A stretch of 64,000 nucleotides of DNA from Providencia huaxiensis (GTDB lineage: Bacteria > Pseudomonadota > Gammaproteobacteria > Enterobacterales > Enterobacteriaceae): NCBI RefSeq assembly GCF_002843235.3, contig NZ_CP031123.2:2170001-2234000 (forward strand), written 5' to 3'. Of this stretch, positions 51,215-60,400 are shown in pieces. The notes under the pieces are model-generated. The model worked only from the letters and a program-made list of their open reading frames with translations, ran no database searches and was not told the DNA's origin. The translations under genes and the position numbers were made by a program. Within the stretch, counting starts at the first letter, position 1. Every line of letters begins with the position of its first letter.

Positions 51215-52429
51215 TTAATGGTGAGACCATTCGATGCTGTTAAGATCTACGCCGTCTTTGAACATTTCCCATAAAGGAGACAGCTCGCGTAAGTGGCCAA
51301 TTGCGCCATGAATCATTTTGATTGCATAGTCAATTTCTTCTTCTGTCGTGAAACGACCTAAAGAGAAACGGATTGAGCTATGTGCCAGCTCATCATTCAT
51401 CCCTAAAGCGCGCAGTACATAAGAAGGTTCTAGGCTTGCAGAAGTACATGCAGAACCTGAAGATACAGCCAAATCTTTTAATGACATCATCAGTGATTCA
51501 CCTTCAACATAGTTGAAGCTGACGTTCAGAATGTGCGGCGCACCGTGTTCTAAATCACCATTGAGGTAAACTTCTTCGATATCTTTAATGCCGTTCCACA
51601 AACGTAACCGTAAACCGCGTAAGCGTTCAGATTCCGCAGCCATTTCTTCTTTGGCAATACGGTAAGCTTCGCCCATACCAACGATTTGGTGTACAGGTAA
51701 TGTCCCAGAACGCATACCGCGCTCATGACCACCACCGTGCTGTTGTGCTTCAAGGCGAACACGTGGTTTACGGCGGACATACAGTGCCCCAATACCCATT
51801 GGGCCATAGAGTTTGTGCGCAGAAAATGACATTAAATCAACTTTTAACGCATTCAGGTCGATGGGCAATTTGCCCACGCTTTGAGTTGCGTCAACGTGGA
51901 AAATAATCCCTTTACTACGGCATAATTCACCAATAGCTTCGATATCCTGCACCACACCAATTTCATTATTAACATGCATAATAGAAATTAAAATGGTGTC
52001 TTCACGGATAGCGTCTTGTAGGTCTTGCATAGCAATTAAACCGTTGCTTTGCGGTGACAAGTAAGTCACTTCAAAACCTTCACGCTCTAATTGGCGGCAG
52101 GTATCTAAAACGGCTTTATGTTCCGTTTTACAGGTAATAATGTGGTTGCCTTTCTTTTTATAGAAATTAGCAGCGCCTTTAATCGCTAAGTTATCAGACT
52201 CAGTTGCGCCTGAAGTAAACACGATTTCACGTGGGTCAGCGCCCACTAATTCGGCGATTTGATTGCGAGCAATATCTACCGCTTCTTCCGCTTGCCAGCC
52301 GAAACGATGAGAACGGGACGCTGGGTTACCAAAGTTCCCATCCATTGTTAAACATTGCATCATTTTTTCAGCCACACGCGGGTCAACCGGTGTTGTTGCT
52401 GAATAATCAAGATAAATTGGTAATTTCAT
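51215..52429 (-). CDS. iscS: Cysteine desulfurase IscS
   Basis: IscS is a PLP enzyme that takes sulfur from cysteine for Fe-S clusters, thiamine and tRNA thiolation. The 404 residues equal the E. coli length. The PLP lysine is in [10 protein letters not shown] and the active cysteine is in [14 protein letters not shown]. It is the second gene of the iscRSUA-hscBA-fdx operon. Confidence 0.98.
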   Translation of the reverse strand: MKLPIYLDYSATTPVDPRVAEKMMQCLTMDGNFGNPASRSHRFGWQAEEAVDIARNQIAELVGADPREIVFTSGATESDNLAIKGAANFYKKKGNHIITCKTEHKAVLDTCRQLEREGFEVTYLSPQSNGLIAMQDLQDAIREDTILISIMHVNNEIGVVQDIEAIGELCRSKGIIFHVDATQSVGKLPIDLNALKVDLMSFSAHKLYGPMGIGALYVRRKPRVRLEAQQHGGGHERGMRSGTLPVHQIVGMGEAYRIAKEEMAAESERLRGLRLRLWNGIKDIEEVYLNGDLEHGAPHILNVSFNYVEGESLMMSLKDLAVSSGSACTSASLEPSYVLRALGMNDELAHSSIRFSLGRFTTEEEIDYAIKMIHGAIGHLRELSPLWEMFKDGVDLNSIEWSHH

Positions 52430-52550
52430 TGCTCACTTACTCCAAAGGACAAGGTAACTTGCCTTTAATTTTTAAAGATACAAATGGCGGAAATTAGCTC
52501 TTCGTCTAACAACTCACCGAGGTGTACCGACTGCAATTTTTTTAATATTT

Positions 52551-53048
52551 TTAAGCACGTACATTGATAATCGATTCAGGTGTAATCCCATTAGGCATGG
52601 TTTTACGCTGTTCGTTATCTTGTCTATCAGCAACAACCATGACTTCTTGGTTTTTAACCAGTTCATCAAGGCTAATGCTGCTAAGGAAACTTGTAATTCT
52701 ATCGCTTAAATCACGCCATAATGCGTGAGTTAAGCAGCGGTCGCCATTTTGGCAACCTTCTTTATTACCCTGACAGCGGGTGGCGTCAACAGATTCATCT
52801 ACCGCAGCGATTACTTCAGCAACAAAGATTTGGTCTGCGTCTCTACCAAGCAAATAACCACCGCCTGGACCGCGCACACTCGAAACCAACTCGTTTTTAC
52901 GTAAACGAGAAAAAAGTTGCTCAAGATAAGAGAGGGAAATCCCCTGACGTTCAGAAATATCAGCTAAAGGCACTGGACCTGACTGAGAGTGTAATGCGAC
53001 ATCTAACATCGCAGTTACTGCGTAACGCCCTTTGGAAGTGAGTCTCAT
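52551..53048 (-). CDS. iscR: Fe-S cluster-sensing regulator IscR
   Basis: IscR is an Rrf2-family [2Fe-2S] regulator. As holo-protein it represses the isc operon, and as apo-protein it activates other genes. The 165 residues (E. coli 162) have an N-terminal winged helix ([20 protein letters not shown]) and the cluster cysteines in [17 protein letters not shown] near residues 92, 98 and 104. GGAG is upstream of the ATG. Two adjacent IscR-type operators lie in its promoter, indicating autoregulation. Confidence 0.97.
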   Translation of the reverse strand: MRLTSKGRYAVTAMLDVALHSQSGPVPLADISERQGISLSYLEQLFSRLRKNELVSSVRGPGGGYLLGRDADQIFVAEVIAAVDESVDATRCQGNKEGCQNGDRCLTHALWRDLSDRITSFLSSISLDELVKNQEVMVVADRQDNEQRKTMPNGITPESIINVRA

Positions 53049-53089
53049 AACATATTACTCCATGGTAAATTATGGTCAGATTGTGACAT

Positions 53090-53112
53090 TCCTGAGTAAT
53101 TTAGTCAACTAT
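53090..53112 (-). promoter_or_regulatory. IscR type 1 operator, promoter-proximal
   Basis: On the minus strand it starts ATAGTTGACTAAATTACTC and ends AGGA, close to the type 1 IscR consensus and to the site in the E. coli iscR promoter. TTGACT within it is a plausible -35 box with CACAAT 17 bases on as -10. Confidence 0.75.
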
Positions 53113-53114
53113 TT

Positions 53115-53137
53115 ACCTGACTAATTTACTCAAGTAT
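53115..53137 (-). promoter_or_regulatory. IscR type 1 operator, upstream copy
   Basis: On the minus strand it starts ATACTTGAGTAAATTAGTC and ends AGGT, a second type 1-like site only two bases from the first. The paired arrangement matches double-site autorepression in E. coli. Confidence 0.7.
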
Positions 53138-53167
53138 TATTTGCCTGTTTTTACCGTGGATTTCGCC

Positions 53168-53899
53168 TCACTTTTTCGCCCATTTTTCCATTGACGTTAA
53201 AATACCCCGCAGGATATGTAACTCTTGGGTTTCAATATGTGCACGTGTGAATAACCGACGTAACTTATTCATAATTAAGCCAGGGTGTGCTTTACGAATA
53301 AAACCCGATTCATTCAACACGCTTTCAAGGTGAACATAAAAACGCTCAACGTCTTCAGATGGCGGGTATTCTACCTCATCATCTGTTGAAATTACCGTAT
53401 TTTTTTCATCCATTGAAAGATACGCCATGCGTATCTCATAACTCACCAGTTGAACCGCCATCGCTAAATTCAAAGAGCCGTATTCTGGGTTCGTGGGGAT
53501 ATATAAATGATACTGACATTTTTGTAGTTCTTCGTTGGTCAAACCCACTCGCTCGCGGCCAAAAACGATAGCAACGGGAGATTCCTTCGATTGCTCTACA
53601 GATTTAACGCCACATTCACGCGGCTCAACCATTGGCCAAGATAAGGTGCGAGAACGAGCACTGGTGCCGATCACTAACTTACAACCTTCTAAGGCTTCAT
53701 CGAGGGTTTTAACGATTGTTGCATTACCAATAACATCACTCGCCCCCGCAGAAAGCGCAATAGAGTGTGAGTCTGGTTCAACAAGAGGATTAACAAGATA
53801 GAGATTAGAAAGCCCCATGGTTTTCATTGCGCGGGCCGTTGAGCCCATATTACCAGTGTGTGAGGTCTCAACAAGAACAATACGGATATTATCTAACAT
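53168..53899 (-). CDS. trmJ: tRNA (Cm/Um32) methyltransferase TrmJ
   Basis: TrmJ is a SPOUT-fold enzyme that 2'-O-methylates position 32 of several tRNAs. The 243 residues (E. coli 246) begin with [20 protein letters not shown]. The SAM-binding knot motifs are [15 protein letters not shown] and [18 protein letters not shown]. The C-terminal extension is helical. It lies between iscR and suhB, divergent from suhB. Confidence 0.95.
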   Translation of the reverse strand: MLDNIRIVLVETSHTGNMGSTARAMKTMGLSNLYLVNPLVEPDSHSIALSAGASDVIGNATIVKTLDEALEGCKLVIGTSARSRTLSWPMVEPRECGVKSVEQSKESPVAIVFGRERVGLTNEELQKCQYHLYIPTNPEYGSLNLAMAVQLVSYEIRMAYLSMDEKNTVISTDDEVEYPPSEDVERFYVHLESVLNESGFIRKAHPGLIMNKLRRLFTRAHIETQELHILRGILTSMEKWAKK

Positions 53900-54022
53900 G
53901 GTTTATACGTTTCATGAAAAAATTATCGCAATAGCTTAACACAAAATTGCTTATTGTGACGAACATCTATATACTTCGGCACTCAAGTTTTTCGTTCTTT
54001 AACATTCCAGTGGAAAAAGCCC

Positions 54023-54826
54023 ATGCATCCGATGCTTAACATCGCCATACGTGCAGCACGTAAGGCCGGTAATCACATAGCTAAAAACTATGAAATGCCT
54101 AGCAATATCAAAGTCACTCAGAAAGGCACTAACGATTTCGTTACTAACGTTGACCATGAATCTGAGCAGCTAATTATTGAAATCATCCGCAAGTCATATC
54201 CAGACCACACGATTATCACTGAAGAAAGTGGTGAGTTAATTGGTAAAGATGATGATATTCAATGGGTAATCGATCCACTGGATGGCACTACCAACTTCAC
54301 AAAACGCCTCCCTCATTTTTCTGTCTCTATCGCTGTACGCGTTAAAGGCCGTACAGAAGTTGCTGTTGTTTACGACCCAATGCGTAATGAATTATTTAGC
54401 GCAGTACGTGGACAAGGCGCTCAGCTTAACGGTTATCGTATTCGTATCGATGAAAAACGCGACCTTGATGGCGCTATCGTTGCGACAGGTTTCCCTTTCA
54501 AACAAAAACAACACGCTGCGGTATATATGAATATCATGACTGCAATGTTCGACAAATGTGCTGATTTCCGTCGTACGGGTTCTGCCGCATTAGACCTATG
54601 CTATGTTGCTTCCGGTCGTGTTGATGCATTCTTTGAAATTGGCTTAAAACCTTGGGACTTCTTAGGTGGTGAGCTGATCATGCGTGAAGCTGGCGGTATT
54701 ATGACTGACTTTATTGGCGGCCATAATTACATCGCATCAGGTAACTTAGTCGCAGGTAGCCCACGCGTTGTTAGAGACATACTGTCTGTCATGAAAAATG
54801 AATTATCGGAATCATTAAAACGTTAA
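54023..54826 (+). CDS. suhB: Inositol-1-monophosphatase SuhB
   Basis: SuhB is an inositol monophosphatase that also joins the Nus-factor antitermination complex on rRNA operons. The 267 residues equal the E. coli length. Metal-binding motifs are ITEESGE, WVIDPLDGTTNF and KPWDFLGGELI. The RNA polymerase role is known for the E. coli protein and is inferred here. A terminator follows. Confidence 0.97.
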   Translation: MHPMLNIAIRAARKAGNHIAKNYEMPSNIKVTQKGTNDFVTNVDHESEQLIIEIIRKSYPDHTIITEESGELIGKDDDIQWVIDPLDGTTNFTKRLPHFSVSIAVRVKGRTEVAVVYDPMRNELFSAVRGQGAQLNGYRIRIDEKRDLDGAIVATGFPFKQKQHAAVYMNIMTAMFDKCADFRRTGSAALDLCYVASGRVDAFFEIGLKPWDFLGGELIMREAGGIMTDFIGGHNYIASGNLVAGSPRVVRDILSVMKNELSESLKR

Positions 54827-54849
54827 TCCGGCAACTTATTGAATTTTCA

Positions 54850-54887
54850 CACCCACACAATTCGACTGTTTTGTGTGGGTGTTTTTT
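54850..54887 (+). terminator. Intrinsic terminator of suhB
   Basis: CACCCACACAA / TTGTGTGGGTG, an 11-bp stem with a 10-base loop followed by T6. It lies between suhB and the convergent lgoD-like gene. Confidence 0.9.
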
Positions 54888-54911
54888 ACTGATTAAATGG
54901 CTTGATGTGTA

Positions 54912-55928
54912 TTAAAATAAGATAACACCTTTAATTAGCTCACGGTTATTAATCACGTCTTGCTCATAACTATCACCAATAGAATTAAAATCAAATTGAT
55001 GAGTTAGCATCATTTCACTCGCGAGTTTCCCTTCCGCCATCAACCTTGCAACTTTATTAAAATCTTCAAGCGTTGCATTACGACTTCCCATCATTGTTGT
55101 TTCTTTCTTATGAAAATCAGGGTCTGGAAACGATAAATTACCTTTAAATAGCCCAACAAACACTATCAAGCCGCCATGACGAATTAAATTCACTGCAGTG
55201 TTCATTGCGTGTTGGTTCCCCGTTGCATCAATGACTTTCTCTGCAAGCATGCCTGAAAAATGGCTTTCAATACTTGATAAGTAGTTTTCAGCCGCTGGGT
55301 CACACGTTTTTAAACCTAATACCTTTTCAACATGTTGGCGACGTGCCTCACTGGTATCAGCAACTAATACGTTAGCACCGTCCGCTTTAGCAATCGCAGC
55401 GACACCAAGCCCTATCGGACCCGCCCCTACGACTAGAACAGTATCTTGAGGCTTAACTTGTGCACGCCTCACGGCATGAGCACTAATCGAAAAAGGTTCA
55501 ATTAACGCCCCATCAATATCAGTAACGGTATCCGCAATGGCTAACACATTGTTTTGTGGGACGTTTAAGAACTCACAAAAACCACCATCTTCATGAACAC
55601 CAATCACCGAAATTTTTTCACAGCAATTTGTTTTACCACTTTTGCAAGCCCCACACTCATAGCAAGCCACATAAGGCATCACGGCAACACGTTGCCCTAC
55701 TTTCCATTGAGTGACATCAGAACCAACCTCACAAATAGTTCCAGAAATTTCATGGCCTAATACACGTGGATACTGGAAAAATGGCTGATTTCCTCCCCAT
55801 GCATGAATATCAGTTCCACATATTCCAACTGCATGTATTTTTATTTTTACGTGCCCAACTTGAGCTGTAGGTTCAGCGACTTCTTGGTAGACTAATTTTT
55901 TAGGTTCCTGGCAAATCAATTGTTTCAT
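54912..55928 (-). CDS. lgoD: LgoD-like zinc alcohol dehydrogenase (L-galactonate 5-dehydrogenase type)
   Basis: The 338-residue medium-chain dehydrogenase resembles E. coli LgoD (YjjN), which oxidises L-galactonate to D-tagaturonate with NAD+. Nearly identical segments include GICGTDIHAWGGNQPFF, RVLGHE, KVIDATGNQHAMN and HKKETTMMGSRNAT. The structural zinc cysteines are in CYECGACKSGKTNCCEK, and the NAD fold has VVGAGPIGLG. The ATG at 55926-55928 has a perfect GGAGG site. It is divergent from an LgoR-like regulator and close to uxaB-like and TRAP genes. The precise substrate is inferred from similarity recalled, not tested. Confidence 0.85.
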   Translation of the reverse strand: MKQLICQEPKKLVYQEVAEPTAQVGHVKIKIHAVGICGTDIHAWGGNQPFFQYPRVLGHEISGTICEVGSDVTQWKVGQRVAVMPYVACYECGACKSGKTNCCEKISVIGVHEDGGFCEFLNVPQNNVLAIADTVTDIDGALIEPFSISAHAVRRAQVKPQDTVLVVGAGPIGLGVAAIAKADGANVLVADTSEARRQHVEKVLGLKTCDPAAENYLSSIESHFSGMLAEKVIDATGNQHAMNTAVNLIRHGGLIVFVGLFKGNLSFPDPDFHKKETTMMGSRNATLEDFNKVARLMAEGKLASEMMLTHQFDFNSIGDSYEQDVINNRELIKGVILF

Positions 55929-56012
55929 GTTTTCCTCCATCAATTTATCTGTCTTTTTTAATTTAAAAAACATAGACTAGATACTTAGCAACCAAATTTT
56001 GTGATTAAATGT

Positions 56013-56034
56013 TTTTAAATCGGTTTTAAATCGG
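56013..56034. promoter_or_regulatory. Tandem 11-bp repeat, candidate LgoR operator
   Basis: TTTTAAATCGG occurs twice head to tail in the 143-base region between the divergent lgoD- and lgoR-like genes. Its place suggests a regulator site, but no consensus is known to me. Confidence 0.35.
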
Positions 56035-56071
56035 TCTTTAAAGAATAAAAAACAGCTTAAGGGGCATTTAA

Positions 56072-56977
56072 ATGGTAAGGAGTAAAAATATACGTTATGG
56101 GTCAATTAACGAATTTTTAGATGCGATTCATAAAAATTTATTAACGTCTCCCTTCCCATCACAATCTTCTTTAGCGGAAATGTTTAATATCAGTCGAACC
56201 ACCGTTAGACATACCCTTGAATATTTACTAGAAAAGAAAATCATTGAAAAACAAGGGAATGAATACCATGTCATTCGCTATCCCAATAAAACTGATTTTT
56301 TCCCAGTTGAGTCAAGCCTTCCAGATCAACAAATCGTCTTATTCGAAAAAGCGTTTTACCAAATGATAAAACGCAAAGAGTTGATGCCTGGAGATACTTT
56401 TACTGAGTTACAATTGGCGAAAAAAAGCCATGTGAGCTCTAGCGTTGTCCGAGAGTTTTTAGTGGAGTTTTCTCGTTATGGGTTAATTAAAAACACCCAC
56501 CGAGGAAATTGGCATATGATGAAGTTTTCACGTGAATATGCAGAAAAACTTTTTGAGTTCAGAGAATTACTGGAAACCAACGCCCTTACTCACTTTTTAA
56601 ATTTACCCGCAGATGACCATCGTTGGATTTTAGCGAAAGAGCTATTACTCAAGCATAGAACACTGCGCGAAACGGTGACTATCAATTACCGCGACTTTTC
56701 CCAACTCGATTATGAGCTACATAGCCTTATTTTATCGGGTGCCAACAACCCATTTTTTAATCAGTCTCTTGAGATCATCACTGTGATATTTCACTTTCAA
56801 TACCAGTGGGATGAATCTGACTTAAAAGAAAGAAATGTACTGGCAATTGAAGAACATATGACCATTTTAAGTGCTTTAATTAGCCGTAATGACATTGTTG
56901 CGATGAATGAACTTCGTCACCATTTAGATACCGCTAAACGAACGATGATCAATTCCATACAACAAACTTATGAATAA
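56072..56977 (+). CDS. lgoR: GntR-family regulator resembling LgoR
   Basis: The 301-residue protein has an N-terminal winged helix (FPSQSSLAEMFNISRTTVRH at about residues 27-46) and a second GntR-like half (LAKKSHVSSSVVREFLVEF). A C-terminal FadR/FCD-type ligand domain follows. It resembles E. coli LgoR (YjjM), whose C-terminus shares QWDESDLK, EEHMTILSALI and a helix ending in SAK/TAKR. In E. coli the regulator activates L-galactonate use. Ligand and direction of control here are inferred. AGGGG lies upstream of the ATG. Confidence 0.85.
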   Translation: MVRSKNIRYGSINEFLDAIHKNLLTSPFPSQSSLAEMFNISRTTVRHTLEYLLEKKIIEKQGNEYHVIRYPNKTDFFPVESSLPDQQIVLFEKAFYQMIKRKELMPGDTFTELQLAKKSHVSSSVVREFLVEFSRYGLIKNTHRGNWHMMKFSREYAEKLFEFRELLETNALTHFLNLPADDHRWILAKELLLKHRTLRETVTINYRDFSQLDYELHSLILSGANNPFFNQSLEIITVIFHFQYQWDESDLKERNVLAIEEHMTILSALISRNDIVAMNELRHHLDTAKRTMINSIQQTYE

Positions 56978-57340
56978 ATAGCACCAACATGCCAGGCCAA
57001 TGGATGGCCAACAACAGTATTTCATTTTCTCGATAATTGTACACATCAAATAAAACCTGAATTTTTTAGTAAAAAAACAACTCAATTATAAAATTATTAT
57101 TATTCAAAATTATAACAACCTAAAATATTTGTTATTTTTCAATTAATTAAAATAAATACTTATTAAACACATTTAATCCATCAATAACCTGTCTGTTTTT
57201 AACTGATAAAAAACACATTAAAAACATCAAAAAGCCATTCATTCCACAAAATTGATTCAATTAATAGTCCATAGAAAAAAATACTTCTAGTCTGAGTCAA
57301 CACCAGATGATTAATACACATAATAACTAGAGGAATGGTC
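56978..57340. other. AT-rich promoter region upstream of the uxaB-like gene
   Basis: No gene is supported in these 363 bases. It should contain the promoter of the uxaB-TRAP operon. The TTTTAAATCGG repeat of the divergent promoter was not found here. Confidence 0.45.
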
Positions 57341-58786
57341 ATGGATTACTTAAATCGACAGTCAATGGCTAACAAGCAATACCCAGAAAGAATTCTACAA
57401 TTCGGAGAAGGTAATTTTCTACGTGCTTTTATCGACTGGATGGTTGACCAACTGAATGAAAAAACAGACTTCAATAGTGGTATTACTATTGTTAGGCCAA
57501 TTGACTCATCACATCCCTCAATTAATCAACAAAATGGACTTTATACCGCCATCACCAGGGGAATTAATGAACAAAAACAAAGCGTTTCTAATATAAGAAT
57601 AATTAATTCCGTTAATCGTGAAATACTTATTTACTCTGAATATGATAAATTTTTAAAGTGTGCAGAAAATCCTGACTTGCAATGGGTATTCTCTAACACA
57701 ACTGAAGCAGGGATCGTATATAAGCACGATGTACGCCTAGAAGATACGCCGGCAAGTAGTTTCCCTGCTAAACTTACGCAATTTTTATTTCACCGCTTTC
57801 AATATTTTAATGGCGATAACAGTAAAGGGTTAATCATCATCCCATGTGAGTTAATTGACTATAATGGCGACAAGTTACAAGAGTTTGTGAATAAACATGC
57901 GCAAGACTGGAAACTTCCCGCAGATTTCATTGCTTGGCTAAATGACAGTAATACGTTTTGTTCTACATTAGTCGATAGAATTGTTACTGGTTATCCAAAA
58001 AATGAAATTGAAAAACTAGAAAAAGAATTAGGTTATAAAGACGATTTTCTCGTCACGGCTGAATATTTCTACTTGTTTGTCATTCAAGGACCAAAAGTAT
58101 TAGAGCAAAAACTAAAACTAAATGAATTACCATTAAATATCAAAGTTGTCGACGATATAAAACCCTATAAAGAGCGTAAAGTGGCAATTTTGAATGGTGC
58201 ACACACTGCGATGGTTCCCGTTGCTTACTTAGCAGGCATTAGAACTGTTCGTGATGTCACTACCAACCCCATTTTCTTATCTTTCATTAAAGATTTAATT
58301 GATAATGAAGTTATTCCTGTTTTATCTCAAAGCCCTTCGGAGCTCGCAGCTTTTGCTTCCGCAGTGATTGACCGTTTTAATAACCCATATATAGAACATG
58401 AATTAATCTCAATTTCGCTTAACTCACTAACTAAATTTAAAACTCGCTTATTACCCCAATTAATCTCTTACGTTAATAAATACAATAAAATCCCTTATTG
58501 CATTTCATTTTCACTTGCTGCGTTGATTGTTTTCTACCGAGGAGAGCAGGCTGGGAAAATCATTCCTTTAAATGATGATGATTATTTACTGGAACGCTTT
58601 AAAGCTTGGAATGAACTCTATGACTCAAATGTAAAACAACTTACTGAAAATGTGCTAGCGATGTCTGATTTATGGGGATTAGACCTCAACGAAATACCGA
58701 AATTACAGGATGATGTGAGCCAGAAAATTACTGAGATTCTGAGTAATGGTACAGAATCAATGCTACGCAAAAAATACGTTTGTTAG
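57341..58786 (+). CDS. uxaB: Altronate oxidoreductase (tagaturonate reductase) UxaB
   Basis: UxaB reduces D-tagaturonate to D-altronate with NADH, the step after LgoD or UxaC. The 481-residue protein (E. coli 483) belongs to the polyol/mannitol long-chain dehydrogenases. It has YPERILQFGEGNFLRAF, VFSNTTEAGI, FCSTLVDRIVTGYP and the catalytic KPYKERKVAILNGAHT segment. AGAGGA lies 6 bases before the ATG at 57341. It heads an operon with the three TRAP genes (52-base gap). UxaA and KDG kinase are not in this window. Confidence 0.92.
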   Translation: MDYLNRQSMANKQYPERILQFGEGNFLRAFIDWMVDQLNEKTDFNSGITIVRPIDSSHPSINQQNGLYTAITRGINEQKQSVSNIRIINSVNREILIYSEYDKFLKCAENPDLQWVFSNTTEAGIVYKHDVRLEDTPASSFPAKLTQFLFHRFQYFNGDNSKGLIIIPCELIDYNGDKLQEFVNKHAQDWKLPADFIAWLNDSNTFCSTLVDRIVTGYPKNEIEKLEKELGYKDDFLVTAEYFYLFVIQGPKVLEQKLKLNELPLNIKVVDDIKPYKERKVAILNGAHTAMVPVAYLAGIRTVRDVTTNPIFLSFIKDLIDNEVIPVLSQSPSELAAFASAVIDRFNNPYIEHELISISLNSLTKFKTRLLPQLISYVNKYNKIPYCISFSLAALIVFYRGEQAGKIIPLNDDDYLLERFKAWNELYDSNVKQLTENVLAMSDLWGLDLNEIPKLQDDVSQKITEILSNGTESMLRKKYVC

Positions 58787-58838
58787 AAAGAAATAATAAA
58801 TACTTAAAACAATAAATCCCCCTACAGGAGATACATTT

Positions 58839-59843
58839 ATGAAACTGAGCACATTAAACGGAAAAACACTTCTTAGCTTAACACTCAGCACAATGCTATT
58901 AATGGGCAGCATGACAGGAGCAGCATTTGCAGATGCTAAATATAAGCTAAAAGTTGCTTATGAAAATAACCCCGGAGAGCCATTTGACTTAGCTATCCAC
59001 GAATGGGCAAAAAAATTCAATGAAAAAACCAATGGTGAAGGTGAATTAATCCCTTATCCAAGTTCGCAATTAGGTTCTAAAAAAGATGTCATCGAACAAA
59101 TGAAGTTAGGTAGCCCATTAATTACTTTAGCGGATGGTGCCTTCTTCTCTGATTATGTACCTGATTACGGCATTATGTTTGGACCATATTTAGGGCTATC
59201 TTATAAAGATATTTTTAAATTGAACGCCTCGCCTTGGTATGGTTCTTTAGAACAACAATTAGATAAAAAAGGCCTTCATGTCGTTTCTAAAGATTGGCTA
59301 TATGGTTCACGCCATATTTTAGCCAATAAAATGATCCAAACCCCAGATGACCTAAAAGGTTTAAAAATTCGCGTTCCCAATAATAAAATTCAAATTAAAG
59401 GTTTAGAGGCAATGGGTGCCACACCCACACCATTACCTTTAGCTGAAGTTTATACTGCACTTAATCTTAAAATTATTGATGGCGCAGAAAACCCAATCCC
59501 AGTGCTATATGGGCAAAAACACCATGAAGCAGCTAAGTTCTTGATCCTAACGGGCCATGTAGAGAACGTGACCAACTTAGTCATGGGCAGTAAAACTTAT
59601 GATAAATTACCCGAAAATATTCAACAGGCTTTAGTTGAATCAGGCAATGAAGCTGGGCAATTCTTAACAGATTTAGTCCTACAACAAGAAAAAGAAATTA
59701 TTGAAAAAATGAAAAGTGAAGGCGTCACGGTTGTTGAAGTAGATAGAGCGCTCTTCAAAGAAAAATCTAAACCTTTCTATAATGAGTTCCCTGAATGGTC
59801 TGCGAACTTATATCAACAAACTCAAGATATTATTAATAATTAA
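58839..59843 (+). CDS. TRAP transporter substrate-binding protein (DctP family)
   Basis: The 334-residue periplasmic protein has a signal peptide cleaved near GAAFA-DAKYK. The DctP fold shows LIPYPSSQLGSKKDVIEQMK, DLKGLKIRVPNN with the conserved carboxylate-binding arginine, and LAEVYTALNLKIIDGAENP. It delivers an organic acid to the DctQM permease. Gene context with uxaB and lgoD suggests a hexonate or hexuronate ligand; this is inference. AGGAG precedes the ATG. The following hairpin suggests its message is in excess. Confidence 0.9.
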   Translation: MKLSTLNGKTLLSLTLSTMLLMGSMTGAAFADAKYKLKVAYENNPGEPFDLAIHEWAKKFNEKTNGEGELIPYPSSQLGSKKDVIEQMKLGSPLITLADGAFFSDYVPDYGIMFGPYLGLSYKDIFKLNASPWYGSLEQQLDKKGLHVVSKDWLYGSRHILANKMIQTPDDLKGLKIRVPNNKIQIKGLEAMGATPTPLPLAEVYTALNLKIIDGAENPIPVLYGQKHHEAAKFLILTGHVENVTNLVMGSKTYDKLPENIQQALVESGNEAGQFLTDLVLQQEKEIIEKMKSEGVTVVEVDRALFKEKSKPFYNEFPEWSANLYQQTQDIINN

Positions 59844-59852
59844 CCCTATGAC

Positions 59853-59878
59853 TTGGCGGTACTCACCGCCAATATTTT
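59853..59878 (+). promoter_or_regulatory. Intraoperonic hairpin after the TRAP binding-protein gene
   Basis: TTGGCGG / CCGCCAA with a 6-base loop and TATTTT tail, 10 bases after the stop. It could act as a partial terminator, raising the binding protein above the permease. Confidence 0.6.
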
Positions 59879-59920
59879 AACAACACAAACGGTTAACTAT
59901 TGTTCTCGCAAGGATCTTTT

Positions 59921-60400
59921 ATGTTTAAATTTCTGGGGAAATTAAGTGATATAGTGGCATCACTTGCCGTTGCCGCTATTGTCATTATTACTATTCTTGC
60001 TGTATTCATGCGCTGGCTTCTTAATGACCCTTTAATGTGGAGTGAGGAAGTTTTAATCATTTGCTACATTTGGTTGGTGATGATTGGTGCAGCATCCGCT
60101 GCGGGTAAAAGAATGCATGTCAGTATTGATGCAATTACCTCTTTATTTCCTGAAAAAGTACAATTAGCTATCGCGGTTATCACTCATATTATGGCCATTA
60201 TTGCTTTATCAATTTTTGGCTATCTAGGATATGAACTCTCGATTATCGCAGAAGATAAAATAACACCAATTATTGGTGTTTCTTATTACTATATCGACCT
60301 TTCTGTTCCTATTGGTGCATCCATCATGGTGTTATTTTCTATTCAACATTTACTGGAAGACATGAGTAAATTAATAAAAGGAGATAAACCATGTCAGTAG
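59921..60400 (+). CDS. TRAP transporter small permease (DctQ family)
   Basis: The 159-residue protein has four hydrophobic helices and the family motif in the first loop (FMRWLLNDPLMWSEEVL). It forms the DctQM membrane complex. The ATG at 59921 with AAGGA 6 bases upstream is preferred; the longer frame starts with TTG. It overlaps the large permease by 10 bases, showing translational coupling. Confidence 0.9.
   Translation: MFKFLGKLSDIVASLAVAAIVIITILAVFMRWLLNDPLMWSEEVLIICYIWLVMIGAASAAGKRMHVSIDAITSLFPEKVQLAIAVITHIMAIIALSIFGYLGYELSIIAEDKITPIIGVSYYYIDLSVPIGASIMVLFSIQHLLEDMSKLIKGDKPCQ

Noticed and set aside
58787..58838. Terminator between uxaB and the TRAP genes
   Set aside because: The 52-base gap shows no stem-loop, so the genes are treated as one operon.
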